Source: Streptomyces sp. Alt3
Lineage (GTDB): Bacteria > Actinomycetota > Actinomycetes > Streptomycetales > Streptomycetaceae
NCBI RefSeq assembly: GCF_030719215.1
Contig: NZ_CP120983.1
Location: 5,580,001 to 5,644,000 of the forward strand
DNA: 64,000 bases
Direction: 5' to 3'
A program made the translations under genes and the position numbers. The notes beneath the pieces were generated by a model. That model was not told the origin of the DNA, made no database searches, and was given only the letters and a program-made list of their open reading frames with translations. Position 1 is the first letter of the stretch. Every line of letters begins with the position of its first letter. Shown here piece after piece: positions 38,507 to 45,470 of this stretch.

Positions 38507-39762
38507 CAGAAGCCTCCGTCGTTGGTGAGCAGGTGGAGCAGGGACATGTCGGCGGGGAGGGGGTCGTCGTCCTGCCAGGTCCGGGCGAGGGTGCCGACCG
38601 CGGCGAGATCGCCGAACAGCACCCCGCCCGCCAGCCGGTCGCCCCTGACGACGACCGTGCGGTACGCGCCCCGGGTGGCGTCGGCCAGCCGGATCACGTC
38701 GTCGCCGGGCATCGGGCGGGAGTCGCCGAAGGCGGCCAGGTCGAGGCCCCCGGACGTCCCGGAGGCGACGGCGGCTCCGGAAGGTGCGGGGGCGGCCGAG
38801 GGGGACCGCAGGGTGAGCCGTGTCAGGGCCCTGGTGCCCCCGTAACGGGCGGGGCGGCCCGCCAGCACCTCGGCCAGTACGTCGGCCTGTTCGAGCGCGG
38901 CGCCCGCCAGCCCGTAGACCTTCCCGTCGTGCTCGGCGCAGTCGCCGACCGCGTGGATGTACGGGTCCGAGGTGCGCAGCTCGTCGTCCACGACGACGCC
39001 CTTGCGGACGTCGAGCCCGGCGGCCTGCGCCAGCCCCGTCCTCGGGCGGACGCCGCAGGCCAGCACCGTGATCTCGGCCTCCAGCTCGTAGCCGTCGGCG
39101 AGTTCCACGGCCCGCACCGCCGGGGTGTCCCCGTCGGTGCAGCGAAGCCCGCGCACCCGGCACTCGGTGTGCACCTCGACCCCGAGGGTCTCCAGATGAC
39201 GGCGCAGCATCCCGGCGGCCTCGGCGTCCAGCTGGCGCTCCATGAGGTGCTCGCCCTGCTGGGCCAGCACCACCTGGGCGCCGCACTCCGCCAGGGCGCG
39301 GGCCGCCGACACCCCGAGGAGCCCGCCGCCGATGACGACGGCGCGCACGCCCGGGCGCGCCGCGGCGCGCAGGGCCAGGCAGTCGTCGAGGGTGCGGAAG
39401 GGATGTACCCCGTCCGGCAGCGTGTGGCCGAGGCCCCGCAGCGGCGGCAGCACCGGGTTGGAACCGGTGGCCAGCACCAGGCGCCCGTAGCCGATGACGC
39501 TGCCGTCGTCGCAGAGCACCTGGCGCTCCGCCCGGTCGATCCGCACGACACGCACCCCCCGCCGCACCTCGGCGGGCGGCAGGGCGATGACGTCCGGCTC
39601 GTACCGGCCGGCGAGCACCTCGGCCAGCAGCACCCTGTTGTACGGTGCGTGCGGCTCCTCGCCGACGACGGTGACGCCGGGGACCCGGGCGGCGAGCCGT
39701 GCGCCCGCCATCCCGGCGCCGATCACCACCACCCGTGCCGCGTTCTCCGACTGTGTCCTCAT
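38506..39762 (-). CDS. FAD-dependent oxidoreductase, NirB N-terminal-like
   Basis: 418 aa pyridine nucleotide-disulphide oxidoreductase: first GXGXXG (VVVIGAGMAGARLA, residues 11-24), second NAD motif VVIGGGLLGVSAARAL near 143 and FAD-closing DPYIHAVGDCAEHDGKVYGLAG. It resembles the flavin part of NirB but lacks iron-sulphur or sirohaem domains. It may pass electrons from NAD(P)H to the nitrate reductase at 45433-47508, which has no partner beside it; this is inference. First gene of the nir operon, with a GlnR-like box before it. Confidence 0.85.
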   Translation of the reverse strand: MRTQSENAARVVVIGAGMAGARLAARVPGVTVVGEEPHAPYNRVLLAEVLAGRYEPDVIALPPAEVRRGVRVVRIDRAERQVLCDDGSVIGYGRLVLATGSNPVLPPLRGLGHTLPDGVHPFRTLDDCLALRAAARPGVRAVVIGGGLLGVSAARALAECGAQVVLAQQGEHLMERQLDAEAAGMLRRHLETLGVEVHTECRVRGLRCTDGDTPAVRAVELADGYELEAEITVLACGVRPRTGLAQAAGLDVRKGVVVDDELRTSDPYIHAVGDCAEHDGKVYGLAGAALEQADVLAEVLAGRPARYGGTRALTRLTLRSPSAAPAPSGAAVASGTSGGLDLAAFGDSRPMPGDDVIRLADATRGAYRTVVVRGDRLAGGVLFGDLAAVGTLARTWQDDDPLPADMSLLHLLTNDGGF

Positions 39763-39785
39763 ACCGACGAGAGTGCGCGGCGGGT

Positions 39786-39823
39786 GTTACCCGACCGCAT
39801 CCCTCCTGTTTCCCGGGAGGAAC
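39786..39823 (-). promoter_or_regulatory. GlnR-like box of the nir operon
   Basis: On the minus strand the 38 bases read GTTCC-n6-GAAAC-n6-GATGC-n6-GTAAC, an 11-base period as in GlnR boxes (gTnAc-n6-GaAAc). Ten bases further is CACTCT (39770-39775), a -10-like element 7 bases before the ATG, so the mRNA may be leaderless. Confidence 0.65.
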
Positions 39824-39911
39824 CTTGCGCTCAGCGTGTCCCGGCGCCCTCTGTGAGGGCCGGTGCACCGCCGGTTGGACGGTGTACCCACCATCTGCTT
39901 TAGTCGCGAGC

Positions 39912-40703
39912 ATGCCTGAGACAACCCTCACCACCCTGGTCGTCCTCTGTCTGGCCGCCGCGGCGGCCGGCTGGATCGACGCGGTGGTGGGCGGCGGCGG
40001 GCTCCTCCTCCTGCCCGCCCTGCTGCTGGGGCTGCCGCACGTCCCGGCCGCGCACATCCTCGGCACCAACAAGGCCGTCGCCATCGTCGGCACGTCCGGC
40101 GCGGCCGTCACCTACGTGCGCAAGGCGCCGGTACAGGTGGGGACCGCCGTACGCATCGGGCTCATGGCGCTCGCGGGATCGATGACCGGCGCCTTCTTCG
40201 CGGCCGGCATCAGCAGCGACGTGCTGCGCCCCGTGATCATGGTGGTGCTGCTCGCGGTCGCCGCCTTCGTGATGCTGCGGCCGTCCTTCGGCACGGCGGT
40301 GGCCGGTGACGGCGGGGGCGAGAAGGTCACCCGGGCCCGTACGGTCACCGCGATCGTGCTGGTCGGTGGCGGTATCGGCTTCTACGACGGGCTGTTCGGC
40401 CCCGGCACGGGCACCTTCCTCGTGCTGGCGCTGACCGCCGTGCTCCACCTCGACCTGGTAACCGCGTCCGCCAACGCCAAGATCGTGAACGTCTGCACCA
40501 ACGCCGGCGCGCTGGCGATGTTCGCCTACCAGGGGACCGTCCTGTGGCAGCTGGCCGCGCTCATGGCCGTATTCAATCTGGCGGGCGCGATGCTCGGCGC
40601 GCGGATGGCCCTCAGGAAGGGCAGCGACTTCGTCCGCGGGGTGCTGCTGGTCGTGGTGTTCTCGCTGGTCGCCAAGCTCGGCTTCGACCAGTGGACGGCC
40701 TGA
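39912..40703 (+). CDS. TSUP (TauE/SafE) family membrane permease
   Basis: 263 aa with about eight hydrophobic segments. The repeated family motif appears as AGWIDAVVGGGGLLLLPALLLGLP and GFYDGLFGPGTGTFLVLALTAVL. TSUP proteins move sulphite, sulphonates or other organic anions. Divergent from the nir operon; a nitrogen or sulphur oxyanion role is possible but not shown. Confidence 0.85.
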   Translation: MPETTLTTLVVLCLAAAAAGWIDAVVGGGGLLLLPALLLGLPHVPAAHILGTNKAVAIVGTSGAAVTYVRKAPVQVGTAVRIGLMALAGSMTGAFFAAGISSDVLRPVIMVVLLAVAAFVMLRPSFGTAVAGDGGGEKVTRARTVTAIVLVGGGIGFYDGLFGPGTGTFLVLALTAVLHLDLVTASANAKIVNVCTNAGALAMFAYQGTVLWQLAALMAVFNLAGAMLGARMALRKGSDFVRGVLLVVVFSLVAKLGFDQWTA

Positions 40704-40770
40704 CCGGGCGCTTTCGGGGGCCGGACCGGCGGGCGCGCACCCCGGTCGGCCCGGCGGGCGCCCGGGCCGG

Positions 40771-41403
40771 TCAGCGTGCTCCGGTGAGGTGGGCGTACAC
40801 CACCACGTTGCCCAGGTAACCGGTCTCGCGCGTGAAGCCGCCGCCGCAGGTGATCAGCCGCAGCGAGGCGCCCGGGGTGGCGCCGTAGACCCGGTCGTCC
40901 GGGAACGCGTCGTTCTCGTACACCTCGACCGCTTCGACGGCGAACACGGCGGTGCGGCCGTCGCTGCGGTCGATCTCGACCTCGGCCCCCTTCTTGAGGG
41001 ACCCGAGGGAGTAGAACACCGACGGCCCCTCCGCGTCGTCGACATGGCCCGCGACCACCGCGGTGCCCTTCGTGCCGGGCGGGGTGCCGCCCTCGAACCA
41101 GCCGGCGAGGTTGCGGTTCCCGGTGGGCGGTGCGTCGAGGCTGCCGTCCGGCCCAAGCCCGAGGCCGGTCATGGGCGCGTCCACGCCGATGGCCGGGATG
41201 CGGATCCTGACCGGGACGGAGGGGCGCAGCGGTTCGGCGACCCGGGTGCCGGGCCGGAGCTCGGCGCCGGCGGTGAAGGCCTCGGCGGTGGACGGCTGGG
41301 GGGCGGCGGTCCGGACGGCCGCCCCGTTGTGGACCAGCCAGGTCCCGCACAGCGCGGCGATGCCCACCACCCAGGCCCTGGCCTTGAGCGCCGTCCTGTC
41401 CAC
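40771..41403 (-). CDS. Class F sortase
   Basis: 210 aa with one N-terminal membrane helix (AWVVGIAALCGTWLV). The sortase core has RIRIPAIGVDAPM, VVAGHVDDAEGP (catalytic His) and RLITCGGGF (catalytic Cys), then TRETGYLGNVVVYA with the conserved Arg. Class F sortases are common in Actinobacteria; few substrates are known. It follows 23 bases after a gene for a secreted, wall-anchor-like protein, its probable partner. Confidence 0.9.
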   Translation of the reverse strand: MDRTALKARAWVVGIAALCGTWLVHNGAAVRTAAPQPSTAEAFTAGAELRPGTRVAEPLRPSVPVRIRIPAIGVDAPMTGLGLGPDGSLDAPPTGNRNLAGWFEGGTPPGTKGTAVVAGHVDDAEGPSVFYSLGSLKKGAEVEIDRSDGRTAVFAVEAVEVYENDAFPDDRVYGATPGASLRLITCGGGFTRETGYLGNVVVYAHLTGAR

Positions 41404-41426
41404 GGCCCGTCCTCCGCCGGCCGCCC

Positions 41427-42092
41427 TCAGCGGCGCGTGCCGTACGCGCGGCGGCTTCGGCGCAGCAGCAGGACACCGGCCACGGCCGCCGCTCCGACCA
41501 GGCCGGCGCCCGTGGCGAGCTGGGCGGTGTCGGGGGCGGCGCTGCCACCGACTCCCGTACCCACGTGCCCGGAGGGCCGGCTGGGGCTGGGCGCGGGTGT
41601 GGGCCTGTGCCCGGGGGGCACGGGCGGCTTCGCGGATCCGGGGTCGGTCTCCGAGGGGGGTGCGGGACGGGTCCCCGTCCCGGTCCCGGGCCGCTCGACC
41701 GCTCCGGCATCATCCCCGGTTCCCGTGTCGCCCTCCTCGGTCTGCGGCCAGGAAGGCCCCGACACCGCTGCCGGATCGTCCGGCGTCGCCGGCTCGTCGG
41801 CCGGGTCCGGCCCGTCGAGCTCTTCCGGTTCCCCGGCCCCCGGATCCGCCAGTGGGTCCAGGCCGTCCTCGACCCCTCCCGGGTCGTCGGCCGCCACCCC
41901 ACCGCTGTCGCAGGGGACCTCCGCCGTGGTGTCCACGGATCCGCAGTCCGCCGGATCGGGTGCCGCCGTCGCCGCGGTCCGCTCCGGCCCGCCGAGGCCG
42001 TCCGCGTGGGCCGACGGGATGGCGAGGCCGAGCGCTGCGGCGGTGAGGGCCGCGGCGGCGGTACCGGTCACGAGGCGGGCGGGGCTGCGCAT
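41427..42092 (-). CDS. Secreted Pro/Asp-rich protein with wall-sorting-like tail
   Basis: 221 aa. Signal peptide MRSPARLVTGTAAAALTAAALGLAIPSAHA, a long acidic, Pro/Gly/Thr-rich stalk with no fold visible, then LATGAG directly before a hydrophobic helix and RRSRRAYGTRR. This is the layout of a sortase substrate, with L-A-T-G in place of the five-residue LPxTG/LAxTG motif. GGAGG 6 bases before ATG 42092 sets the start. Two Cys lie near the N-terminus. Cotranscribed with the sortase. Confidence 0.75.
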   Translation of the reverse strand: MRSPARLVTGTAAAALTAAALGLAIPSAHADGLGGPERTAATAAPDPADCGSVDTTAEVPCDSGGVAADDPGGVEDGLDPLADPGAGEPEELDGPDPADEPATPDDPAAVSGPSWPQTEEGDTGTGDDAGAVERPGTGTGTRPAPPSETDPGSAKPPVPPGHRPTPAPSPSRPSGHVGTGVGGSAAPDTAQLATGAGLVGAAAVAGVLLLRRSRRAYGTRR

Positions 42093-42293
42093 GGGAATCC
42101 TCCGGGCAGACGGATGTGTCCTGCCTTCGAGGTAACGGGCCTGACCCGCCGTCCGCATGCTGACGCACCATCAGCTTTCACCCGTACGGACCAGGGGGAG
42201 TACGTCCGTCCGCCCGGCCCGCGCAGGTCGCGGCGGTGACGGAGGTCGTGGTGCCGGGCCGGTGCCGATCGGGTGATCTCCCACACCGGCGAA

Positions 42294-42309
42294 TGTGACG
42301 CAGGTCACA
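42294..42309. promoter_or_regulatory. Crp-type palindrome
   Basis: TGTGACGCAGGTCACA has the exact TGTGA-N6-TCACA form, about 200 bases before the wall-protein gene. It is the second such site in the window after 4809-4826. Confidence 0.5.
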
Positions 42310-42389
42310 GGAGTGAGGTCGGGTCGGTCGGGCAAACGGTCTCTACCCCCCCACGGGACGGCAGCCCCCCGGCCGCCCCCACGGCAACT

Positions 42390-42427
42390 GCCCTCACCGG
42401 CCCACCCCCCCCGGGACCGGTGAGGGC
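42390..42427 (-). terminator. Terminator of the DUF5990 gene
   Basis: GCCCTCACCGG pairs perfectly with CCGGTGAGGGC (11 bp) around a 16-base C/G-rich loop, 70 bases after the DUF5990 stop on the minus strand. Confidence 0.75.
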
Positions 42428-42496
42428 GGTGTCATGTCTCCCACCTCCCGGGCCGCCTCCCGGTCCGCCGACCGGGCCCCTCCCTGCGCGCGCCCC

Positions 42497-42976
42497 TCAG
42501 GCCCCGCCCCCGCCGCTTGCGCCCTCCGTCGCCGACCAGCTGACGTCCGGCGGGCGCACCCGGGCGCACCGCGGCTGCCCCCTGTCGTCGCTCAGGCGCA
42601 GACGAGCCGTGAGGTGCCCCGTCCGCGCCGCCGCCCGGAGGACCTCCGGCTCGATGTCGCTCATCATCAGCTTGGCCCGGCGGAACATGGTGAAGGCGCC
42701 GGAGTCGTCGACGGTGCCCCAGGACAGATAGACGAAGCGCCCCCCGAGCCGGTTCTGGACGTACGGCCCCGACACCTCGACGCCCTCCGTGGTGGACACG
42801 GCGGTGCAGTCCAGGGTCCAGGAGGCGCGGGCCGCGTCGCCGGGGTGCAGGCCGAGCATTTCGTCGAGCCGGTCCTTGCGCTGGACGCCGACGTGGATGT
42901 TGTCGAAACCGGCGAAGTCGGTGTCGGGGCCGCAGGCGCGGCCAGGGAGGTCCGATGCTTCGATGTGGATCTGCAT
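42497..42976 (-). CDS. DUF5990 family protein
   Basis: 159 aa starting MQIHIEASDLPGRACGPDTDFAG, with VQRKDRLDEMLGLHPGDAARASWTL and VYLSWGT, the pattern of the actinobacterial family DUF5990. Function unknown. The ATG at 42976 fits family starts; an ATG 9 bases upstream is also in frame. It is followed by a terminator and lies 29 bases after the class IV aminotransferase gene, possibly in one operon with it. Confidence 0.8.
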   Translation of the reverse strand: MQIHIEASDLPGRACGPDTDFAGFDNIHVGVQRKDRLDEMLGLHPGDAARASWTLDCTAVSTTEGVEVSGPYVQNRLGGRFVYLSWGTVDDSGAFTMFRRAKLMMSDIEPEVLRAAARTGHLTARLRLSDDRGQPRCARVRPPDVSWSATEGASGGGGA

Positions 42977-43005
42977 GCGCCCCATCGTCGCGTACGCCGA
43001 AGGGG

Positions 43006-43800
43006 TCAGACGGGCTCGCGGGGAGTGTCCTCGTACACCCGGGCGAGCAGCTCCATCAGGTCCTCGTCGACGGCGAAGGCGATGTCGTCGATCCGGTGGA
43101 CCGGCGCGATGCCCTGCGAGTTGGTGACGAACGCCGCCCGGTACGCGCCCACCTCCTCCAGCGTCACCCCGCGCCGCACCGAGGGCCGGCCCGTCCGTGC
43201 CAGCCCCTGCTCCAGCAGCGCCATGGTGATCCCGGTGAGTGCCGGGGCGTCCGGCCAGGCCACCGAGGTCCCGTCCCAGAAGCCGATGTTGGTGATCGAT
43301 CCCTCGGTCACCATGCCGCCGGGCGAGGTCAGGAGCGCCTCGTCGAAGCCCGCACGCCCGGCCTGCTGCCCGTAGTAGATCTGGCCGAACTCCCCAGGGC
43401 GCTTGATGTGCGGTACGGAGCGCGAGAACGGGACCGACATCAGGCTCCGCGGCGTACCGTCCGCGCGCGCCGGCTCCCTCACCGTCACCATCGTCACCGT
43501 CGACGTGCTGCCCGGCGGGTGGTAGCCGTGCACGCGCACCGACGCGTCCCGGGCCCCCGCGCCGTCGAGCGCGTGCCCGATCAGTTCCCGCACGCGCTCC
43601 CCTTCCAGGGGTGCTCCGAACAGTTCCCGGTTCGCTGAGTCCAGGCGGTCCAGATGGAGGGTGAGGCCGCGCACCGTGCGGTCCCTGACCTGCATCGCGG
43701 TGAAGTGGCCGTAGCCCGCGAAGGCAGGGATCCGCAGATCCTCCTCGGTGGCGGGGCTCCCGTCGAACTCGACGTAGGGGTCCGGCACGGAAGTCGTCAT
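43006..43800 (-). CDS. Class IV aminotransferase-like PLP enzyme
   Basis: 264 aa, fold type IV PLP enzyme (branched-chain aminotransferase / aminodeoxychorismate lyase group). Visible marks are RLDSANRELFG, a candidate Schiff-base Lys in HIKRPG, DEALLTSPGGMVTEGSITNIGFWDG and GITMALLEQGL. It is related to ADC lyase-like proteins; the reaction cannot be settled. ATG at 43800 with GGAGG only 2 bases away. The inverted-repeat element at 43810 abuts its start. Confidence 0.82.
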   Translation of the reverse strand: MTTSVPDPYVEFDGSPATEEDLRIPAFAGYGHFTAMQVRDRTVRGLTLHLDRLDSANRELFGAPLEGERVRELIGHALDGAGARDASVRVHGYHPPGSTSTVTMVTVREPARADGTPRSLMSVPFSRSVPHIKRPGEFGQIYYGQQAGRAGFDEALLTSPGGMVTEGSITNIGFWDGTSVAWPDAPALTGITMALLEQGLARTGRPSVRRGVTLEEVGAYRAAFVTNSQGIAPVHRIDDIAFAVDEDLMELLARVYEDTPREPV

Positions 43801-43809
43801 GACCTCCAG

Positions 43810-43961
43810 CCTAAAGGTTGTTGCAGAAGGGGATCGGAGATCGCGGAGCACTTCATGGTCAGCGTCACGAGCACCGCTTGAAAGCGGGCAAATTGGCGTC
43901 TGCGAGGACTCGGATCATGGCGGAAAATCGTCGTTCGCCCAGTTCTGCAACAACTTTTAGG
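43810..43961. mobile_element. MITE-like or IS-remnant element with 19-bp inverted ends
   Basis: The first 19 bases (CCTAAAGGTTGTTGCAGAA) are the inverted complement of the last 19 (43943-43961), with one mismatch. The 114 bases inside are less GC-rich than the flanks. On the minus strand one frame is open from the right end to TGA 43865-43867, ending LADANLPAFKRCS, which could be the tail of a lost transposase. The target duplication is unclear. It sits between the aminotransferase gene and the SoxR-type promoter. Confidence 0.55.
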
Positions 43962-43967
43962 TGGCGC

Positions 43968-43998
43968 TTGACCTCGATCCAGGTTGAGGTGTGAGTCT
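43968..43998 (+). promoter_or_regulatory. SoxR-type promoter of the FMN reductase gene
   Basis: TTGACC (43968) and GAGTCT (43993-43998) are separated by a 19-base spacer, as in MerR-family promoters. The spacer carries the inverted repeat ACCTCGATCC-AGGTTGAGGT, close to the SoxR operator (CCTCAAC...GTTGAGG). The ATG lies 7 bases after the -10, suggesting a leaderless mRNA. Confidence 0.65.
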
Positions 43999-44005
43999 TC
44001 GGCGC

Positions 44006-44584
44006 ATGGACATCGAAACCTCTGCCACCACCCCGTCCGACGCCCCGCTGAAGGTGGCCGTCATCCTCGGCAGCAACCGCGAGGGCCGCTTCGGGCCCGT
44101 GGTCGCCGCCTGGTTCCTCAGGCGCGCGGCCGGACACCCGGACATCGAGACCGAACTGATCGACGTCGCCGACACCGAGCCGCCCGCGACCGGCGCCGCC
44201 GAGGCGACCGCGCGGCTGGCGCGCGCGGACGCCTTCGTCGTGCTGACCCCCGAGTACAACCACTCCTACCCGGCCCCGCTGAAGCACCTCATCGACCGGC
44301 ACTTCGCCGAATGGCAGGCCAGGCCCGTCGCGTTCGTGTCGTACGGGGGGATCTCCGGCGGCCTGCGGGCCGTCGAGCACCTCCGCCAGGTCTTCGCCGA
44401 ACTGCACGCGGTCTCCGTGCGCGACACCGTCTCCTTCCACAACGCGGGCGCCCTCTTCGACGACCGGGGTGAACTCACCGACCCGGCCCAGGCCGACGGA
44501 GCGGCCAAGAGGATGCTCGACCAGCTGGTCTGGTGGGGCCGCGCCCTCAGGGAGGCCAGGACCCGGCACCCGTACGGCGCCTGA
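44006..44584 (+). CDS. NAD(P)H-dependent FMN reductase
   Basis: 192 aa flavodoxin-like protein: VAVILGSNREGRFGPVVAAWF near the start, LTPEYNHSYPAPLKHLIDRHF and FVSYGGISGGLRAVEHLRQVF. It reduces FMN or quinones with NAD(P)H. The ATG at 44006 fits a leaderless start; a GTG at 43991 lies inside the promoter. A gene of this kind is a known SoxR target in S. coelicolor (SCO2478, from memory), consistent with the SoxR-type promoter here and a role in redox-active compound stress. Confidence 0.88.
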   Translation: MDIETSATTPSDAPLKVAVILGSNREGRFGPVVAAWFLRRAAGHPDIETELIDVADTEPPATGAAEATARLARADAFVVLTPEYNHSYPAPLKHLIDRHFAEWQARPVAFVSYGGISGGLRAVEHLRQVFAELHAVSVRDTVSFHNAGALFDDRGELTDPAQADGAAKRMLDQLVWWGRALREARTRHPYGA

Positions 44585-44676
44585 CGCCCCGTGGGCCCAC
44601 AATCGAGGGGCCGCGAGCGCCACGGACGCCGCAGGCCCCGCGGACCCCCAGAACGCCGAGAACGAGGAGAGCCGGG

Positions 44677-45015
44677 ATGACCGAGCCCGCATGGCTGACC
44701 GTACTGACCACCACGGACAGCGAGGAGAAGGCCCGCGCCCTGGCCCGGGGCGCGGTGGAGGCACGGCTCGCCGCCTGCGCCCAGATCCCGGCTCCCGTCA
44801 CCTCGGTCTACCACTGGCAGGGCGCCGTCGAGACGGCCGAGGAGTGGCAGGTGCTGTTCAAGACGACGGCCGCGCGGTACGACGAGCTCGAGGCCCACCT
44901 CGTCGCGGCGCACGACTACGCGACGCCGGAGATCATCGCGATGCCCGTCGTACGCGGCAGCGAGCGCTACCTCGCCTGGGTGTCCGCGGAGACGGCGCCC
45001 ACGGCGACGCTGTGA
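44677..45015 (+). CDS. cutA: CutA-like divalent-cation tolerance protein
   Basis: 112 aa trimeric CutA1 family protein: LTVLTTTDSEEKARALARGAVEARLAACAQI, YHWQGAVETAEEWQVLFKT and YATPEIIAMPV. Implicated in copper/divalent metal tolerance; the mechanism is unclear. GAGGAG ribosome site. The GTGA overlap with the next gene shows coupling. Confidence 0.92.
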   Translation: MTEPAWLTVLTTTDSEEKARALARGAVEARLAACAQIPAPVTSVYHWQGAVETAEEWQVLFKTTAARYDELEAHLVAAHDYATPEIIAMPVVRGSERYLAWVSAETAPTATL

Positions 45016-45470
45016 CGGACGCCCCGCTGCCCTTCTTCGTATACGGCACGCTGCTCCCGGGCGAGCCCAACCACGACCGGTTCCTCCGCGGCCGCACCCG
45101 CGAGGAACGGCCCGCGGTCCTGCCCGGGGCCCTCCTCTACGAGGGCCCCGGCTACCCGTACGCGATCGAGGGCCACGGCACCGTCCGCGGCGCACTGGTC
45201 ACCGCGGCGCCCGGGGCGTACGCGGAACTGCTCGGGCTGCTGGACGGCCTGGAGCAGTACCTGGGGCCGGAGCACCCGCGCAACCTGTACGAGCGGGTGG
45301 CCCGGCGGGCCGTCCCCGGGCTGCCACCGGACGTCCCCGGTGAGCCCGTCCGCGCCTGGGTCTACCTGGCCGCGGCCGCCGTCGCCCGGTCCCTGCGCAC
45401 CGGCGGTACACCCGTGCCGGGCGGTGACTGGCTCAGCCGGCGGCCTCCACGCGCACGGCGCACACCTTGA
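45012..45470 (+). CDS. Gamma-glutamylcyclotransferase-like (AIG2 fold) protein
   Basis: 152 aa beginning TDAPLPFFVYGTLLPGEPNHDRFL, the substrate-loop signature YGTLxxG. GALLYEGPGYPYAI and a Glu in the LDGLEQYLG stretch fit the catalytic region. It may cleave gamma-glutamyl amines. GTG overlaps the cutA stop; its 3' end overlaps the convergent nasA by 38 bases. Confidence 0.85.
   Translation: MTDAPLPFFVYGTLLPGEPNHDRFLRGRTREERPAVLPGALLYEGPGYPYAIEGHGTVRGALVTAAPGAYAELLGLLDGLEQYLGPEHPRNLYERVARRAVPGLPPDVPGEPVRAWVYLAAAAVARSLRTGGTPVPGGDWLSRRPPRARRTP

Larger units (their letters stand above)
42093..42496. other. Intergenic region with operator-like repeats and terminator
   Basis: The 404 bases contain no supported gene. 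42183-42205 (CGTACGGAC-CAGGGGGAGTACGT) repeats, with a 2-base gap, the sequence at 10887-10911. 42294-42309 is a Crp-type palindrome and 42390-42427 a terminator hairpin. The remainder is C-rich. Confidence 0.6.

Noticed and set aside
35921..40111. A single 1396-residue frame suggesting a fusion of NirB with an N-terminal extension
   Set aside because: The first ~530 residues are a shadow of the flavoprotein gene in another frame; the true NirB starts at the ATG overlapping that gene's stop.
45433..45470. Terminator between nasA and the convergent cyclotransferase gene
   Set aside because: The genes overlap by 38 bases and no independent hairpin is present.
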